Shown: positions 52,895 through 63,650 of the stretch, piece after piece
How the letters are laid out: each line of letters begins with the position of its first letter
Position numbering within the stretch: the stretch's first letter is position 1
DNA from: Vanessa cardui
Taxonomy: Eukaryota; Arthropoda; Insecta; Lepidoptera; Nymphalidae
Reading direction: 5' to 3'
Length of the DNA: 64,000 nt
Assembly: GCF_905220365.1 (NCBI RefSeq)
Contig: NC_061124.1
Coordinates: forward strand, 2,172,501 to 2,236,500
Made by a program: the position numbers and the translations under genes
Notes under the pieces: model-generated
Told to the model about the DNA's origin: nothing
Databases searched by the model: none
The model's input: only the letters and a program-made list of their open reading frames with translations

Positions 52895-53640
52895 ACCCGA
52901 GCGTGACGTAAGAACGCGTGCGCGTGCGCAGGCGCCGCGCCGAAATGAAAGTTATCAGATAGCCGTTACACTTGTATTGGTTTTTGATGATCATGACATA
53001 ATAATGTGTATCATATCGTAATACGTTATTTGGACACAGCGATATTATCAACTACCTTAATTGATATTTATATATATAAAAAATAAATAAATTGAGGTCA
53101 TTATTATGTACAAATAAATATTAAAATTAATTATTCTACAAATCATGACCGCGTGCAATGGTCGTCGAATAGCAATATCGATCCTGTCTGGGTAAAAATG
53201 AACCAGCCCGTTACAAGTGAGGGTAATAAGGAAGAATGTTATACTTAAAGGTTTTACATTATTGCCAGCTAATAGGTTAACGTGATACTTTTTTTTTATA
53301 TAATTTGAAGCGTCAAACCTAAGTGACTTGCCTTTCGTGCTTATTTGGCCCAATCAAAGCATAGTACAACAATAATATCATACAACCATCGCTGTTTGAT
53401 GATTGGCTGGTACTAACTCAGATTTGCACAAAGACCTAACATAAGCTTGGATTTTGTTACCTTTAATTAAAACAATGAACGACCTTTAGATATAATCATT
53501 TGATTTGATTCAACATGATATTCTCACAAAAAATGTTTGGTTTCACCATAGGACTAACTTTAGCATACCGCGCGCTCATTGGTCGGCTTTACCATCGCGC
53601 ATGCTGATTGGTCAATTCAAATAGCGTGCGTTTCCCTTGC
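52895..53640. promoter_or_regulatory. candidate promoter-like stretch with CCAAT boxes and a CpG-rich patch
   Basis: 52895-52950 is unusually rich in CpG ('AACGCGTGCGCGTGCGCAGG'). CCAAT or its complement ATTGG occurs at 53350-53354, 53402-53406, 53578-53582 and 53607-53611. 53565-53635 is again CpG-rich. No TATA box or downstream gene is evident, and part of the interval (53140-53235) is repeat J. The call is a guess from composition. Confidence 0.25.
53140..53235 (+). repeat. family J repeat, partial
   Basis: 'GACCGCGTGCAATGGTCGTC' and 'CGATCCTGTCTGGG' resemble 60118-60240 ('GACCGCGTGGAATGGTGGCA', 'CCGATCCTCTCAGC'). Confidence 0.4.
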
Positions 53641-54839
53641 TTTCTGTTACACACTACCGTCCTTTATTCCCATAGATAGCAGGAAAACGACAGAATATAT
53701 CCAACAAAACTAATTTCAGTCTAAAGTTAACAAAATAAACATGCATTTGACTTATAGGTCAAAAACTAATGACGCACACCTCTACACGTATACCTAGATT
53801 CGCTCGAGGCCAATTCGAAACAGCCAGGAGCTAACACAAATTAATTAACACATTATATTAGTATGATCCGAAAGGTCTTGCTCGAATACTTTTCTGAGGA
53901 TTCATATGGTAGCCAGCGATAGTTTATTTATTGTTATTAGTTTTCGAATTACTTCTCGATTGTCACATATGTTAGTTGCTAGTAATATTTATATAGCTTT
54001 AAATAAATAAAGATAATTGTAAAGTCCTCACGTAAGAACTGGTAACTGAATTATAGAACAATAAAGATAACGCGATATTATCGCACAAAATCACTGTGAA
54101 AATGAACCCAAAAAATTTTGAATTACATTACAATAATAGAGCAGTAATCGCAGTTCATTTACTTGGACATATTGAAATAGTTCCCTTGTCTGTTTCCTAT
54201 ACTCATCAGAGGTTTGCGAAATATAAATTCGAATATTTCGAACGAAATAGGATTTTAACAAATCCGTCTGGGTATATAAAAAAAAATCAACGACCCAATG
54301 AAGAAACTCCTTTATATACACGGTTTATATATCATCGTAACACAAGCACTGCTTACTATTAAATAATTGCTCGCTATGTACTTACCTTAAAATTGTGCTA
54401 ATAGAAAGAACTTGGAGTTACATTTCGTTTAAAAATTAGAGGATCCCCTGGGAACTAAAAGCTATTAAAAAATTACAGATCAATTAACATTGTTAGTAAA
54501 ATTTTACATCGCCGTTAGTCAAACTAAAACTACGTTAAATTTATTTTACTTTCTATTATCGCTTAACTGATGACACTGGAAAGGAGAGTAATGTGTTTTT
54601 TTATTTGTCTGGAATATTGAAGTATAATATGCCAAACGGGAATCGAATTTAAATCTTATATTATAGTAAGAGGCGCTCACTTTTCGTACTGCTTGAATTA
54701 AAGTTAACGTTATATGAGAGCTCGATGAGATTAAGATTTCAAGATTGAAGTGCAGTTCAGCGTTTCAATATTTAACGTTTGAAAATGGAACGTTAGTGAA
54801 GTAAAATTACACTCATATCGTCTAGAGTTAATTTATACG
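53641..54839. other. no assignable gene
   Basis: An 88-codon frame at 54096-54362 (+), with its ATG at 54102, overlaps a minus-strand frame of 76 codons (54091-54321). Neither has a domain that I recognise, nor splice or poly(A) context. Confidence 0.45.
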
Positions 54840-55112
54840 TAAATTTCCCACTGCTGGGATAACAGACCTCCTCTCACTTCGAGAAGAAGGTTAGGAGCAT
54901 ATTCGTTGTTCCAATGCGCGTCGATGAGTACACACGTGGCAGAATTTCGTGAAATTAGACATATACAGATTGCTTCACGATGTTTCTCTACAGTGTTGAA
55001 CTCGAGATGTATTATAAACACAAATTAAGCACATGAAAATTCAATGCTTGCCTGGGTTTGAACCCGCAATTATCGGTTAAGATGTACGCGCTCTAACCGC
55101 TTGGCATTCTCG
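54840..55112 (-). mobile_element. family A SINE, decayed
   Basis: All blocks can be followed in reverse, but with many changes and small gaps ('GAGCATATTCGTTGTTCC' has lost the middle of its block). An older copy. Confidence 0.8.
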
Positions 55113-55639
55113 CGTCTTTTTCTATGTATTGTAGAATATATTATGAGAATAAAAGCTCATTTCAGATAAACAGAATTTTAGCTTAGATATTCATCTAAGC
55201 AGAAATATAAATCAGTAACTATCATATTAATGCAACTGCGGCCGGCGAATATCATCATGTTACACGAATAATCTTGGGAATATGGCTTACGCCATTCGAA
55301 AATTTCTATTTCACGTATCAAGAAAACTATTTCCACTACAAAATATTCATGAGTACGATGTGTTATTAATCTTAACTCGAGACGCGGGGGTGTTTCCATC
55401 TAGTTCGCATGAAACATTTAAGACTTGTATAAGGGCCTTGCTGGAGAAATTACCTTGCCTTTGATTGAAGTTATGTTTATTAGATTTTGATTGCTACGGA
55501 ATTACGTTAAATATATTTATGAATATTCAACCTGAGCTGTTATGTGTTAAAGTTTGTCATGAATAAAAAAAAATAAACAATTCTATTGAGGGTATGGTTT
55601 GGAGCTCAATAGAAGACATTTCATATCCAAAATTAATGT
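55113..55639. other. no gene recognised
   Basis: A 60-codon frame at 55282-55464 and its antisense partner have no recognised motif. Confidence 0.4.
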
Positions 55640-55730
55640 CTTATTGGTCTAGTGTTTTGATGCAAGGCTACACATCCGAGGTTCCGGGTTCAATCCAGGG
55701 TCGATACACTTTTTTGACTTTTTTTCTGTC
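55640..55730 (+). mobile_element. possible third tRNA-related SINE head
   Basis: 'TTGGTCTAGTGTTTTGATGC' resembles an A-box region and 'GAGGTTCCGGGTTCAATCCA' holds a B-box-like GGTTCAATCC about 35 nt later. A T-rich stretch follows. Only one copy is in the window, so the SINE label is inferred. Confidence 0.45.
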
Positions 55731-56144
55731 GAAAAATTCTAAGTAATAGCCAGGACGAGACAAGACGGAAGTGTTTTTTAAGTTTTTTTCGGTGCCACGG
55801 AAAACACGTAAGCTGTTTTTACTGCAAACAGAGAGTGCATTTTACTTGGTTCACGCCCACTCTTGTTCACTAATGTGTGCGTAGACATGTCCTACGTAAT
55901 TGGTTGTTCACCCTTGCGAACTACTGAGGCAGATATCGATCAGGTCGATATCGTCATCGTCATGTTTATGTGCCATATTCCCAGAAATTATTGAAGATAA
56001 TTTCATGCAAACCACACTATCAATATACAATTTGTTACTGCCTTGTTCTGCCTTGTTGGTGTAGAACTTACCTTAAAGGGATGCAGATCTTAGGCTCCTT
56101 CATTTGGTCGGATTGTCTTCCAAACGAATTGTGAGGGTGAGAGT

Positions 56145-56312
56145 ACTTGTATGTGTTTGCTTGTGTGTGTGTGCTTGCGTGAGTGCGTGCGTGCGTGCGT
56201 GCTAGCGTGTGTGCGTGCGTGTCTGTGTGTGTGTGTGTGTGTGTGGGCGTGCGTGCGTGCGTACGTGCGTGCGTGCATGAGTGTGTATGTGTGTGTGTGA
56301 GTGTGTGTATGG
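56145..56312. repeat. compound (GT)n/(GTGC)n microsatellite
   Basis: Alternating TGTG and CGTGCGTG runs, purine-pyrimidine alternating almost throughout. The His/Thr-rich minus-strand frames here are artefacts of the repeat. Potential Z-DNA sequence. Confidence 0.95.
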
Positions 56313-56750
56313 ACGGACACATAGAAAATCATATTCACGCAACCTAATGTAACGTAACGCATCTTACCCTCAATCCAAGATTCGTTTTTAAAAAAATAGA
56401 GCAATTTTAATTAGCTAATTAATACGAGTAATTAAAACAGTCAAGAAAACTTATAAATTATTTCATAATTTGCTTTGAATTCTTAATAAAAGTTGAATAA
56501 CGACTTCGCTTTGTACGGAATTTCTTGTTTTTAAGTTGAATTAAATTTTGTTTCCTGTGCTGATTTAAAGGAAGTGTTTAATAATTGTTTTTTATACATT
56601 TATATTATATCACACGAAACATGATTCTTACTCTATATTAGATACAAATCGATTTGTCCGTTACGTTGTCACTTTAAAATGTAACATCGGGCTGTGATTT
56701 AATAATAAAAAATTTTTTTGAATAAAATTACTATCGTAAAATTAAATAAA
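56313..56750. other. no gene recognised
   Basis: AT-rich DNA only. Confidence 0.45.
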
Positions 56751-57036
56751 ACAACAACCTGTAAATTTCTCACTGTTGGGCTACAGCCTCCTTTCCCTTT
56801 TGAGGTGAAGGTTTGGTACATATTGTTCCAATGATGGTTGGTGAAATACACATGTGGCAGAATTTCAATGAAATCAGCGGCATGCCGGTTTCTTCGAGAT
56901 GTTTTCCTTCAACGCCGAGGACGAGATGAATTAAAAATATAAATTAAGCACATGAATATTAAGTGGTGCTTACCTGGGTTTGAATCCGCAATCATCGGTT
57001 AAGACACACGTTCTAACCACTGGGCCATCTCAGTTC
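56751..57036 (-). mobile_element. family A SINE
   Basis: Reverse copy with (CAA)n-like start and an intact head complement ('CCACTGGGCCATCTCAG'); moderately decayed. Confidence 0.83.
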
Positions 57037-57063
57037 TTCGAAATATCCGAACGTATATAAAAT

Positions 57064-57203
57064 TTGCATTCCACCAACCCGCATTGGCACAGCGTGGTGG
57101 AATATATTCCAAACCCTCTTCTTAATGGGAGAGGAATCTAATGGCCTCCTCTCCCATTAAGAAGACCAAGCCCAGCAGTGGGAAATTTACAGGCTGTTAC
57201 TTT
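57064..57203 (+). mobile_element. family A SINE 3' half with internal fold-back
   Basis: It starts mid-body ('GCATTCCACCAACCCGCATT'). 'CTTCTTAATGGGAGAGGA' (about 57116-57133) is followed, after 'ATCTAAT', by its reverse complement to about 57165, then 'CCCAGCAGTGGG' resumes. It lies inverted to the preceding SINE, 28 bp away. Confidence 0.82.
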
Positions 57204-57853
57204 AATTTTTACATCACACTTGAATCCATGATAAATTTGTCGACGAGAAAGACCCTACACAAGAGAAACCCAGACGCTGCACGTTTAATTATACAAATGC
57301 ATAATCTAGAGTGTTTGTTTATAAACACAGTTTCATACGTTTAGCTATATGCTAACCATACAACATCCTTGTGAGATTTGAATAAATACAATCAGACCAC
57401 AGGAGCTCTAACTTCATACATAATTCACAGTGAAAGTGCCGTTTTTGATAAACGAAATACGACTCTACTCCTTCAAATATAAGAGCTATATGAGTTATCA
57501 ATGTAGAGATATGTCAATCGAAATGAACAGCAACGTAAAATAGACCGTAAAGTATATCTAAATATGGACTAGTTTTGAATATTCTTTATGCGACAACGTT
57601 CTTGTTTGTTAAGGTGTGAAAAACCTTATCGATATTTGTGTAACACTCCAAATATAAGTTAAGTATGCAAACGATTTGAGGTTTCAAGGCCGATCCATAT
57701 TCCTTATAAAATCTCTCCTTCATCCCTTTGTCAATGACCGCACTCAGTCTTCAGCGAGGATGAAAGTCGAAACATGCAAAAGATATAATCTTATAAATTA
57801 GTGCTTACGAGATGCAAGTGAACGGTTATGGTGAAATTTTGATGAGCGCTGGC
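57204..57853. other. no gene recognised
   Basis: AT-rich DNA only. Confidence 0.45.
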
Positions 57854-57870
57854 ATACATGGGCAGAAAAA

Positions 57871-58177
57871 AAAAGTCGAGATGGCCCAGTGGTTAGAACG
57901 CGTGCATCTTAACCGATGATTGCGGGTTCAAACCCAGGCAAGCACCGCTGATTCATGTGCTTATTTGTCTTTATAATTCATCTCGTGCTCAGCGGTGAAG
58001 GAAAACATCGTGAGGAAACCTGCATGTGACAAATTTCATAGAAATTCTGCCACATTTGTATTCCATCAACCCGCATTGGAACAGCGTCGTGGAATATGTT
58101 CCAAACCTTCTCCTCACAGGGAGAGGAGGCCTTTAGCCCAGCAGTGGGAAGTTATAGGCTGTTGTTGTTGTTGTTGT
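57871..58177 (+). mobile_element. family A SINE, full length, about 17-bp TSD
   Basis: A-box TGGCCCAGTGG at 57882-57892 and B-box GGTTCAAACCC at 57925-57935, intact body, and a (TTG)n tail of about five units. ATACATGGG(C/T)AGAAAAA flanks it at 57854-57870 and 58178-58194 with one mismatch. Good reference copy of the family. Confidence 0.93.
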
Positions 58178-58194
58178 ATACATGGGTAGAAAAA

Positions 58195-58584
58195 TAAAGC
58201 GGATTCTTGATTGCAATTTACTTAAATGTTGCGATTTAATAAATATTTAATATTAGAGAACGGAAAAGTTACTGGCCGGTTGGCGAGCGGTATTACAGCT
58301 GTATAAACAAAAAAAAAAGTGAAACAAAATAAAAGAAAATTGTAATCGAAAATATTTTAAATAAATGCGAAGTTTCGCGTGTAAATCCAATAGTATTGGA
58401 GGATGTTAAGTTATATGTATTTGATCATATGAGATAGAGGATTGATATATGTATGTATGGTTGTATGATATTTGGCTTAATTTGAAATTGGAATTCAAAT
58501 TTCCAACTGACTTTTTAAGTATAAACTCTGAAATGGTATTTACTTTCTTTGCATAGTATACGTTAAGATTTGCCTTTCAGTAGA
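58195..58584. other. no gene recognised
   Basis: AT-rich DNA only. Confidence 0.45.
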
Positions 58585-58745
58585 GAGCCGGGCCACGACA
58601 CTACGGGAGGGGCACGGCCACAGCCTCGGATGTGTTATATTGACATAATCCCGTAACCTCTCAGATCCGTGCCAAGGACGGCCATCGTAGATTTAGTTAG
58701 TGGCAATCCCAGATAATTCCAGGGGCCCGGGTACCTTCCACTGTC
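58585..58745. other. GC-rich island, unassigned
   Basis: 'GAGGGGCACGGCCACAGCCT' and 'CCAGGGGCCCGGGTACC' stand out against AT-rich flanks. There is no long frame. It may be a fragment of a GC-rich retroelement or transferred gene; I cannot tell. Confidence 0.35.
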
Positions 58746-58949
58746 TGAAAAAAGAGATTATGTTTTGTAAATATCTATAAAATCAGACCACAGATGAGTT
58801 TGTTTTCTATAGGCTAGTGTTTGCGGAGTGATCGAAATTTGAATAAAGAATACTTCCTTATCGATATTAAAATTTAAAAAATCGAACGTTAATAGGAAAC
58901 TGATATTGAAAAAAATCGGCGTAGGAAACTGCGGCGTTTTAAAATTTCA

Positions 58950-59275
58950 TAACCACTGGGCAATCTCAGCTCAGATGGCCCAGCGGTTAAAACGCGTGTG
59001 TCTTAACCGATGATTGCGGGTTCAAATCCAGGCAAGTACCACTATATATATACATAGGTGCTTAATTTGTGTTTATAATTCATCTCGAGTTCGGCGGTGA
59101 GTGAAAACATGGTGAGGAAATCTGCCTGTGTCTAATTTTTCTGAATTTCTGCCGCATGTGCACTCCACCAACCCGCATTGGAACAGCGTGGTGGAATATG
59201 TTCCAAACCCTCTCCTTAATGGAAGAGGAGGCCTTATCCCAGCAGTGTGAAATTAACAGGCTGTTACTTCACTTT
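58950..59275 (+). mobile_element. family A SINE with inverted duplicate of its head
   Basis: The full SINE starts at 58972 (AGCTCAGATGGCCCAGCGGT). Just upstream, 58950-58971 is the reverse complement of the same head ('AACCACTGGGCAATCTCAGC'), making a hairpin. The body and tail to 'GTTACTTCACTTT' are complete. Confidence 0.85.
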
Positions 59276-59344
59276 ACTAGTATTATTATAAAAAATCGTT
59301 GTCATCTATGAACTTTGAAACTAATACTATAATATATAATCATT

Positions 59345-59520
59345 ATCGCCCACGGTTTCACTAGCGCTTAAGCGGTTGGTTGTCAGGCATAAAAAGTAGC
59401 CTATCCTCTGTGGGAGTTCATGCTAGTTTGATACCCAATTTCAGCTAATTCGATTCAGTAATTTCGTCAATTAAGACAACAGACCAACAGACGTACTTCC
59501 TCATTAGTAATATTATTATT
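59345..59520 (-). repeat. family F repeat
   Basis: 'TCGCCCACGGTTTCACTAGC' to 'ACCAACAGACGTACTTCCTC', reverse orientation. Confidence 0.5.
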
Positions 59521-59894
59521 GATGCTATTGATTGGTAGACATATATTCCCCTTTTTTAATATTTTAATAACAGACTGTAAATTATAACTCTCCAACGATA
59601 TAGAGATGGTTTTCGAAAGAGGAATTATGTTACTCTCTTTTCAAATTCAACTGTAGAAGTTAACAACAATGAAAAAATGTTTATAAGTTGAAACTCGATG
59701 AGATATGACACGGACTGTATGAATAATGTATTATGAATAAACGCGAAACTTTGAAATGTGTTTATTACGAACTTTCAGAGCTTCTTTTCTTTTTATCTTT
59801 CATATCTACACTTTTATTTTTCATTGTATTGTAATAGCAATTAATTTATATAAGAATTATTAACATTGAGTTCTTAAATATATACAAACTCGTT

Positions 59895-60095
59895 GTTGCC
59901 TGCGGCTTCGCTTGCGTTTTGGATCAGTTGTCATCTAGTAGGCAAAAAAGTAGCCCATTTCCTTTCTTGGAGCTTAAGTATGCTTCATACCAAATTTCAT
60001 ACTATTTCACGGTTTCGTGGTTTGGTAGTGAAAGAGTGACAGACAGACAGACAAACCTATGTACTTTCACATTTAGAATATTAGTATGAATGTGA
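59895..60095 (-). repeat. family F repeat, well preserved
   Basis: 'TTGCCTGCGGCTTCGCTTGC' to 'GACAGACAGACAGACAAACC' and 'TTTCACATTTAGAATATTAG'. Confidence 0.6.
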
Positions 60096-60117
60096 ATTAA
60101 AAACTAGTTACTGTATA

Positions 60118-60240
60118 AACCTTGACCGCGTGGAATGGTGGCAAGAATGCTAGTATTTCCCCTTTGAATCGCAATTCCGATCCTCTCAGCAGAACGAAGC
60201 AGCCTTCCTGTCACCACGTGGAGCCAATAACGCAAGGTGT
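60118..60240 (+). repeat. family J repeat
   Basis: 'GACCGCGTGGAATGGTGGCA', 'ATTCCGATCCTCTCAGCAGA', 'GAGCCAATAACGCAAGGTGT'. I recall similar sequence from other Lepidoptera; in this window only 53140-53235 is related. Confidence 0.45.
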
Positions 60241-60625
60241 TATATTTTGCTTATTGATGAAGCTTTTGCACCACTAGTCCAAGGGCCAAGAGATTCAACA
60301 ACAATTGGGATAAAAAATAACATAACACACGAATATTAAGATCGTTTTTTTTTTGCGTCAGCAAAAGCAATTATTAATCTTTAAAATGATATTGTGATTG
60401 AAATACTTCGATCCAATGTAAGTTGTATAACTGTGTTTAAGTGTATTTATGCTACGTCGTGAGGCATAGATTAGCTGATCGCGGGTTCGATTTCAATCAA
60501 ATATCCTAGGTGTGTTTGTGTCTATTAGACATCTTCGCGGCTTGAGCAAACATCGTCTAATCCTATAGTCGAGCTAGCTTTAAGCCATTTAAGAGAGATC
60601 AGTCTCATCAGTGGAATATTAATGA
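60241..60625. other. no gene; a lone B-box-like motif near 60481
   Basis: 'GATCGCGGGTTCGATTTC' resembles a tRNA B-box, but no A-box or cloverleaf can be built around it. Confidence 0.4.
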
Positions 60626-60670
60626 CTAGCAACCCGCCCCGGCTCCGCACGGGTACTTTATCTGTATCAT
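60626..60670 (-). mobile_element. Helitron-like 3' end, reverse
   Basis: CTAG at 60626-60629 then 'CAACCCGCCCCGGCTCCGCA' and CGGG, an intact hairpin. The 5' end of the element is not found, and the DNA beyond 60670 differs from the other copies. Confidence 0.55.
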
Positions 60671-61097
60671 ATTTTGACCGAATTACTTATAATTGTTATA
60701 AATTGAAACCTTCTGAAATTAATTTAAAATTGAAAGTTTTTTTTATATTTATTCGCCGATTACTTTGCCATTTATGAACCGATTTTGATGATTTTTTTTT
60801 AGTTAGAATTGGTCGTCGGAATTCGGACAATTTTGAGTGAAAAACAAAATGTAGAAATATTTACATACGATCGGCCGATTTCAATAATACGTGTTTAAAT
60901 CAAACTATTTTATTACTTTTTAGTGATTACTTTGAAGTCAGTGTTATTTTTTAGATAAAATAATTTATTAAAGTGTAACAAACAAACATACACCCAACCT
61001 CTCAAACTAACGCATATAATATTAATAGGTAAAGTATGATTGTTAATGCTTTACAAAGATTTTGATATGTTTTATATAATATAGGAAAGTGGCAAGA
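60671..61097. other. no gene; possible interior of a Helitron-related element
   Basis: 'TTTATGAACCGATTTTGATG' and 'AATTGGTCGTCGGAATTC' look like repeat sequence, but I find no second copy in the window. Confidence 0.35.
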
Positions 61098-61275
61098 AAA
61101 TGAACCACCATCGGGTAAATTGTTACCACCTACAGATATTGAGACAATAAAACATACTTACCGTTCCTTACACCACCAATGCGCCAGCAATCTCGAGATC
61201 AAAGATATTATGTCGTTGGAGCCTAAAGTTACACTGGCTCACTCACCCTTCGAACTAGAACTCATAAATACTTTT
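61098..61275 (-). repeat. family B repeat, partial
   Basis: The reverse complement has 'GAAGGGTGAGTGAGCCAGTG' and 'TAAGGAACGGTAAGTATG'. Confidence 0.55.
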
Positions 61276-61277
61276 TC

Positions 61278-61622
61278 AACCGACTTCAAAAAGGAGGAGA
61301 TCATCATATAGTCGGTGTCAGCCAAGAAAACCCTACAGTATATCTATCAAAAAACAATACGAGAATACTTTAACAAATATGTTTTTTACAAATTACCTTT
61401 TATACAATAATATACTGGATCATCAATCAAGGGGCTCGTATTCCTTCTTTCTTTTGATTGTTGGGGCAAGGGCACCGTGGCTGACACCTTCTCCAAATAT
61501 ACCAATAACGTTATATAATCGTAAATCGACTTTTAAGTAATCTAATATTTTTCATTTCATTTTCCTTAGGACTCTAAAAAATATGTTGAACACACAATTA
61601 TTTTTATTACTTTTTAGTGCAT
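61278..61622 (+). repeat. family I repeat, with ACCGACTTCAAAA boundary
   Basis: It begins ACCGACTTCAAAAAGGAGGA, then 'AGTCGGTGTCAGCCAAGAAA' and the inverted 'CACCGTGGCTGACACC', then 'AATCGTAAATCGACTTTTAA'. It matches 14091-14405 in the opposite orientation. Confidence 0.6.
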
Positions 61623-62079
61623 ATTCATTTGTTTTAAAATAGTGTTTTGTTTGACGTATTTTTTGTGTATAAATTCCAAAATTGATCCAATTTAGGTTAT
61701 TCGCGGCACAGGTCGCTGTCTGCCGTAACTCAGTACAGTTTATTAGCGAAAGTTTGTTTTGTAAATACGTCTGGCGCAACGCCAGCTCTTAGTCATTGCG
61801 AGACAAAGTGTATCGTGTTATGTATTAAGAATATCTTATCCACAACTATCCCTTTCACAATAAGAAATATTAAAGGAATATTATCGTATTTTTCTATCGT
61901 ACTTTCTTATATTTTTTATGAGGGGAAAAACAATTTATTAATAATTCTCAGTAACACAATAAAACTACATGCTTTAGAGAACAAATTGTCTGACGAAAGC
62001 GACGGTACTGCTTAAGATATAGTTTATTAAAAATAAAATAACGATAAAGGCACTTTTCTTTTTACGTCACAGCGTTGCC
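61623..62079. other. no gene recognised
   Basis: Small frames (61815-62015, 66 codons; 61552-61779 minus) lack motifs. Confidence 0.4.
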
Positions 62080-62185
62080 ATGAAAGGTTCGCATCGAGAA
62101 GTAGATTTTTTTGAAAAGAACCGGCAAGAAACTTAGCAGTATGTATATATGTATCGTTTTAATTACAGAGGATGTCAATAAAGTC
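62080..62185 (+). repeat. family D repeat, partial
   Basis: 'GAAAAGAACCGGCAAGAAAC' and 'AATAAAGTCAAATA'. Confidence 0.5.
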
Positions 62186-62525
62186 AAATATACATTCTGC
62201 TCGTTCACGTTTTTTCTTGTAATATGTTAAATAAATGTTAATAAATTTTATTTTTTCTCTACGCTATTTTTTTCAATACGAATATCACAATAACATTTTT
62301 CATAAAAAATGCATAAATTTCGCAAAACATAAAACGGGAGAGAGATATCTTGCACGTTTGCGTTTAATATTTCAAAGTCGGGTAACGAAAGGCTAAGAAA
62401 ACAGATGCTTGTGATTTATACCTTAAACCTCCACGATTGAAATGTCACCTGCTGAGCTCGAATTTGTCTTGATTTACACGGATATTACGATCTCCACGCA
62501 TTGTTAGACATTTTATTACATTTAT
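62186..62525. other. no gene recognised
   Basis: AT-rich DNA only. Confidence 0.4.
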
Positions 62526-62810
62526 ACTTGATGGGTTTTATGCAAGCCCGTCTGGGTAGGTACCACTCACTCATCGGTTATTCTACCGCCAAATAACAGT
62601 ATTCAGTATTGTTGTGTTCCGGTTTGAAGGGTGAGTGAGCCATTGTAACTACAGGCACAAGGGACAAAACATCTTTGTTCCCAAGGTTGGTGTCGCATTG
62701 ACTATGAAAGGAATAGTTAAAATTTCTTACAGCTTCAATGTCTATGGGTGATGGTGACCACTTACCATCAGGTGGCCCAAATGCTCGTCCGCGAATCTAT
62801 ATAAAAAAAA
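62526..62810 (+). repeat. family B repeat, full length
   Basis: 'GCAAGCCCGTCTGGGTAGGT' to 'ATCAGGTGGCCCAAATGCTC' and an A-rich end. Well preserved. Confidence 0.7.
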
Positions 62811-62979
62811 TTCGAATATTGACGTCAATTTGATATTATATTTAAGACTTTTAATAGTCGTTCATTACATTGTAGTGAAATATATATAACGAAATTTGAT
62901 AAAAATTTAAATATACGTAGAAATGTACGCACGTATGACTTTGAGTAGTAAAAGCAGATTATTGTTGCATTTTATTAAA

Positions 62980-63120
62980 ACTAGTTGTCGCTATCGACTT
63001 CGCTCGTGTTTTAGAGGGTTCTATGTCAAAAAAGCAGCATATGCCCTTCCTTGATACGGTTTAGTGGTTTTGTCGTGAAAGAACGACACACAGAGTTACA
63101 TTCACATATTGAATATTAGA
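62980..63120 (-). repeat. family F repeat, with deletions
   Basis: Opens 'ACTAGTTGTCGCTATCGACT' (CTAGT end) and closes 'GAGTTACATTCACATATTGA'. Confidence 0.5.
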
Positions 63121-63127
63121 ACAGACT

Positions 63128-63385
63128 AGTGCCTGAGACCTTATACGCGTTTGTATTAAAAAAAAATTGTAGCCTATGTTACTCCTTATTATATCAGTTA
63201 TGTGCCAGTGCAAGTCCTGTCAAAATCGGTCTAGCCGTTCCAGAGATTAGCCGGAACAAACAAAAGTGTTATTTTGGTATATATACCGTGTATACATATA
63301 TGTATATGCATTGAGTAAAATAGGTCTCTTTTAATATTACAAACAAACACTCCAGTTTTATTATATGTATATAGATTAAAAGACG
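63128..63385 (-). repeat. family G repeat
   Basis: The reverse of 27411-27690: 'TTCCAGAGATTAGCCGGAAC', 'GGTATATATACCGTGTATAC', 'ATTACAAACAAACACTCCAG'. Confidence 0.6.
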
Positions 63386-63399
63386 TAATTTTTAGTCTG

Positions 63400-63650
63400 T
63401 GTATCACGTGATCTAAAACGCAAGCCGTCATTGTGTGACGTCAAATTGTTATTTCTACGTCATCTGGCCCTTTGTTAAACAACTTTTTGTAGTATGCTAG
63501 TATTTGTAAAGTGTGTACTTTACAAATAGTACAAGCGATAGCGGTTCTAATTCATTATTTTCCCAAATAAAACCAAATATTTGTAGCTGTTACCATTGAA
63601 TCAGTGCCGGCACACACAACTGTTGTTTTTACCAATATTACGTCACCGAA
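63400..63650. promoter_or_regulatory. candidate regulatory cluster: E-box and CRE motifs
   Basis: ATCACGTGAT (63403-63412, E-box CACGTG), TGACGTCA (63436-63443, perfect CRE), TACGTCAT (63456-63463) and TTACGTCA (63638-63645) fall within 250 bp of DNA not covered by a repeat that I identified. A 12-bp-stem palindrome lies at 63501-63528. These sites are short and can arise by chance. Confidence 0.3.

Noticed and set aside
54102..54362. Small gene downstream of the CCAAT-box stretch
   Set aside because: No recognisable motif, and an equally long antisense frame exists; likely chance in AT-rich DNA.
56068..56404. His/Thr-rich minus-strand frames of 84 and 104 codons
   Set aside because: Direct translation of the GT/GC microsatellite.
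57882..57935. tRNA gene
   Set aside because: A- and B-box motifs are present, but the sequence cannot form a proper acceptor stem and is a repeated SINE head.
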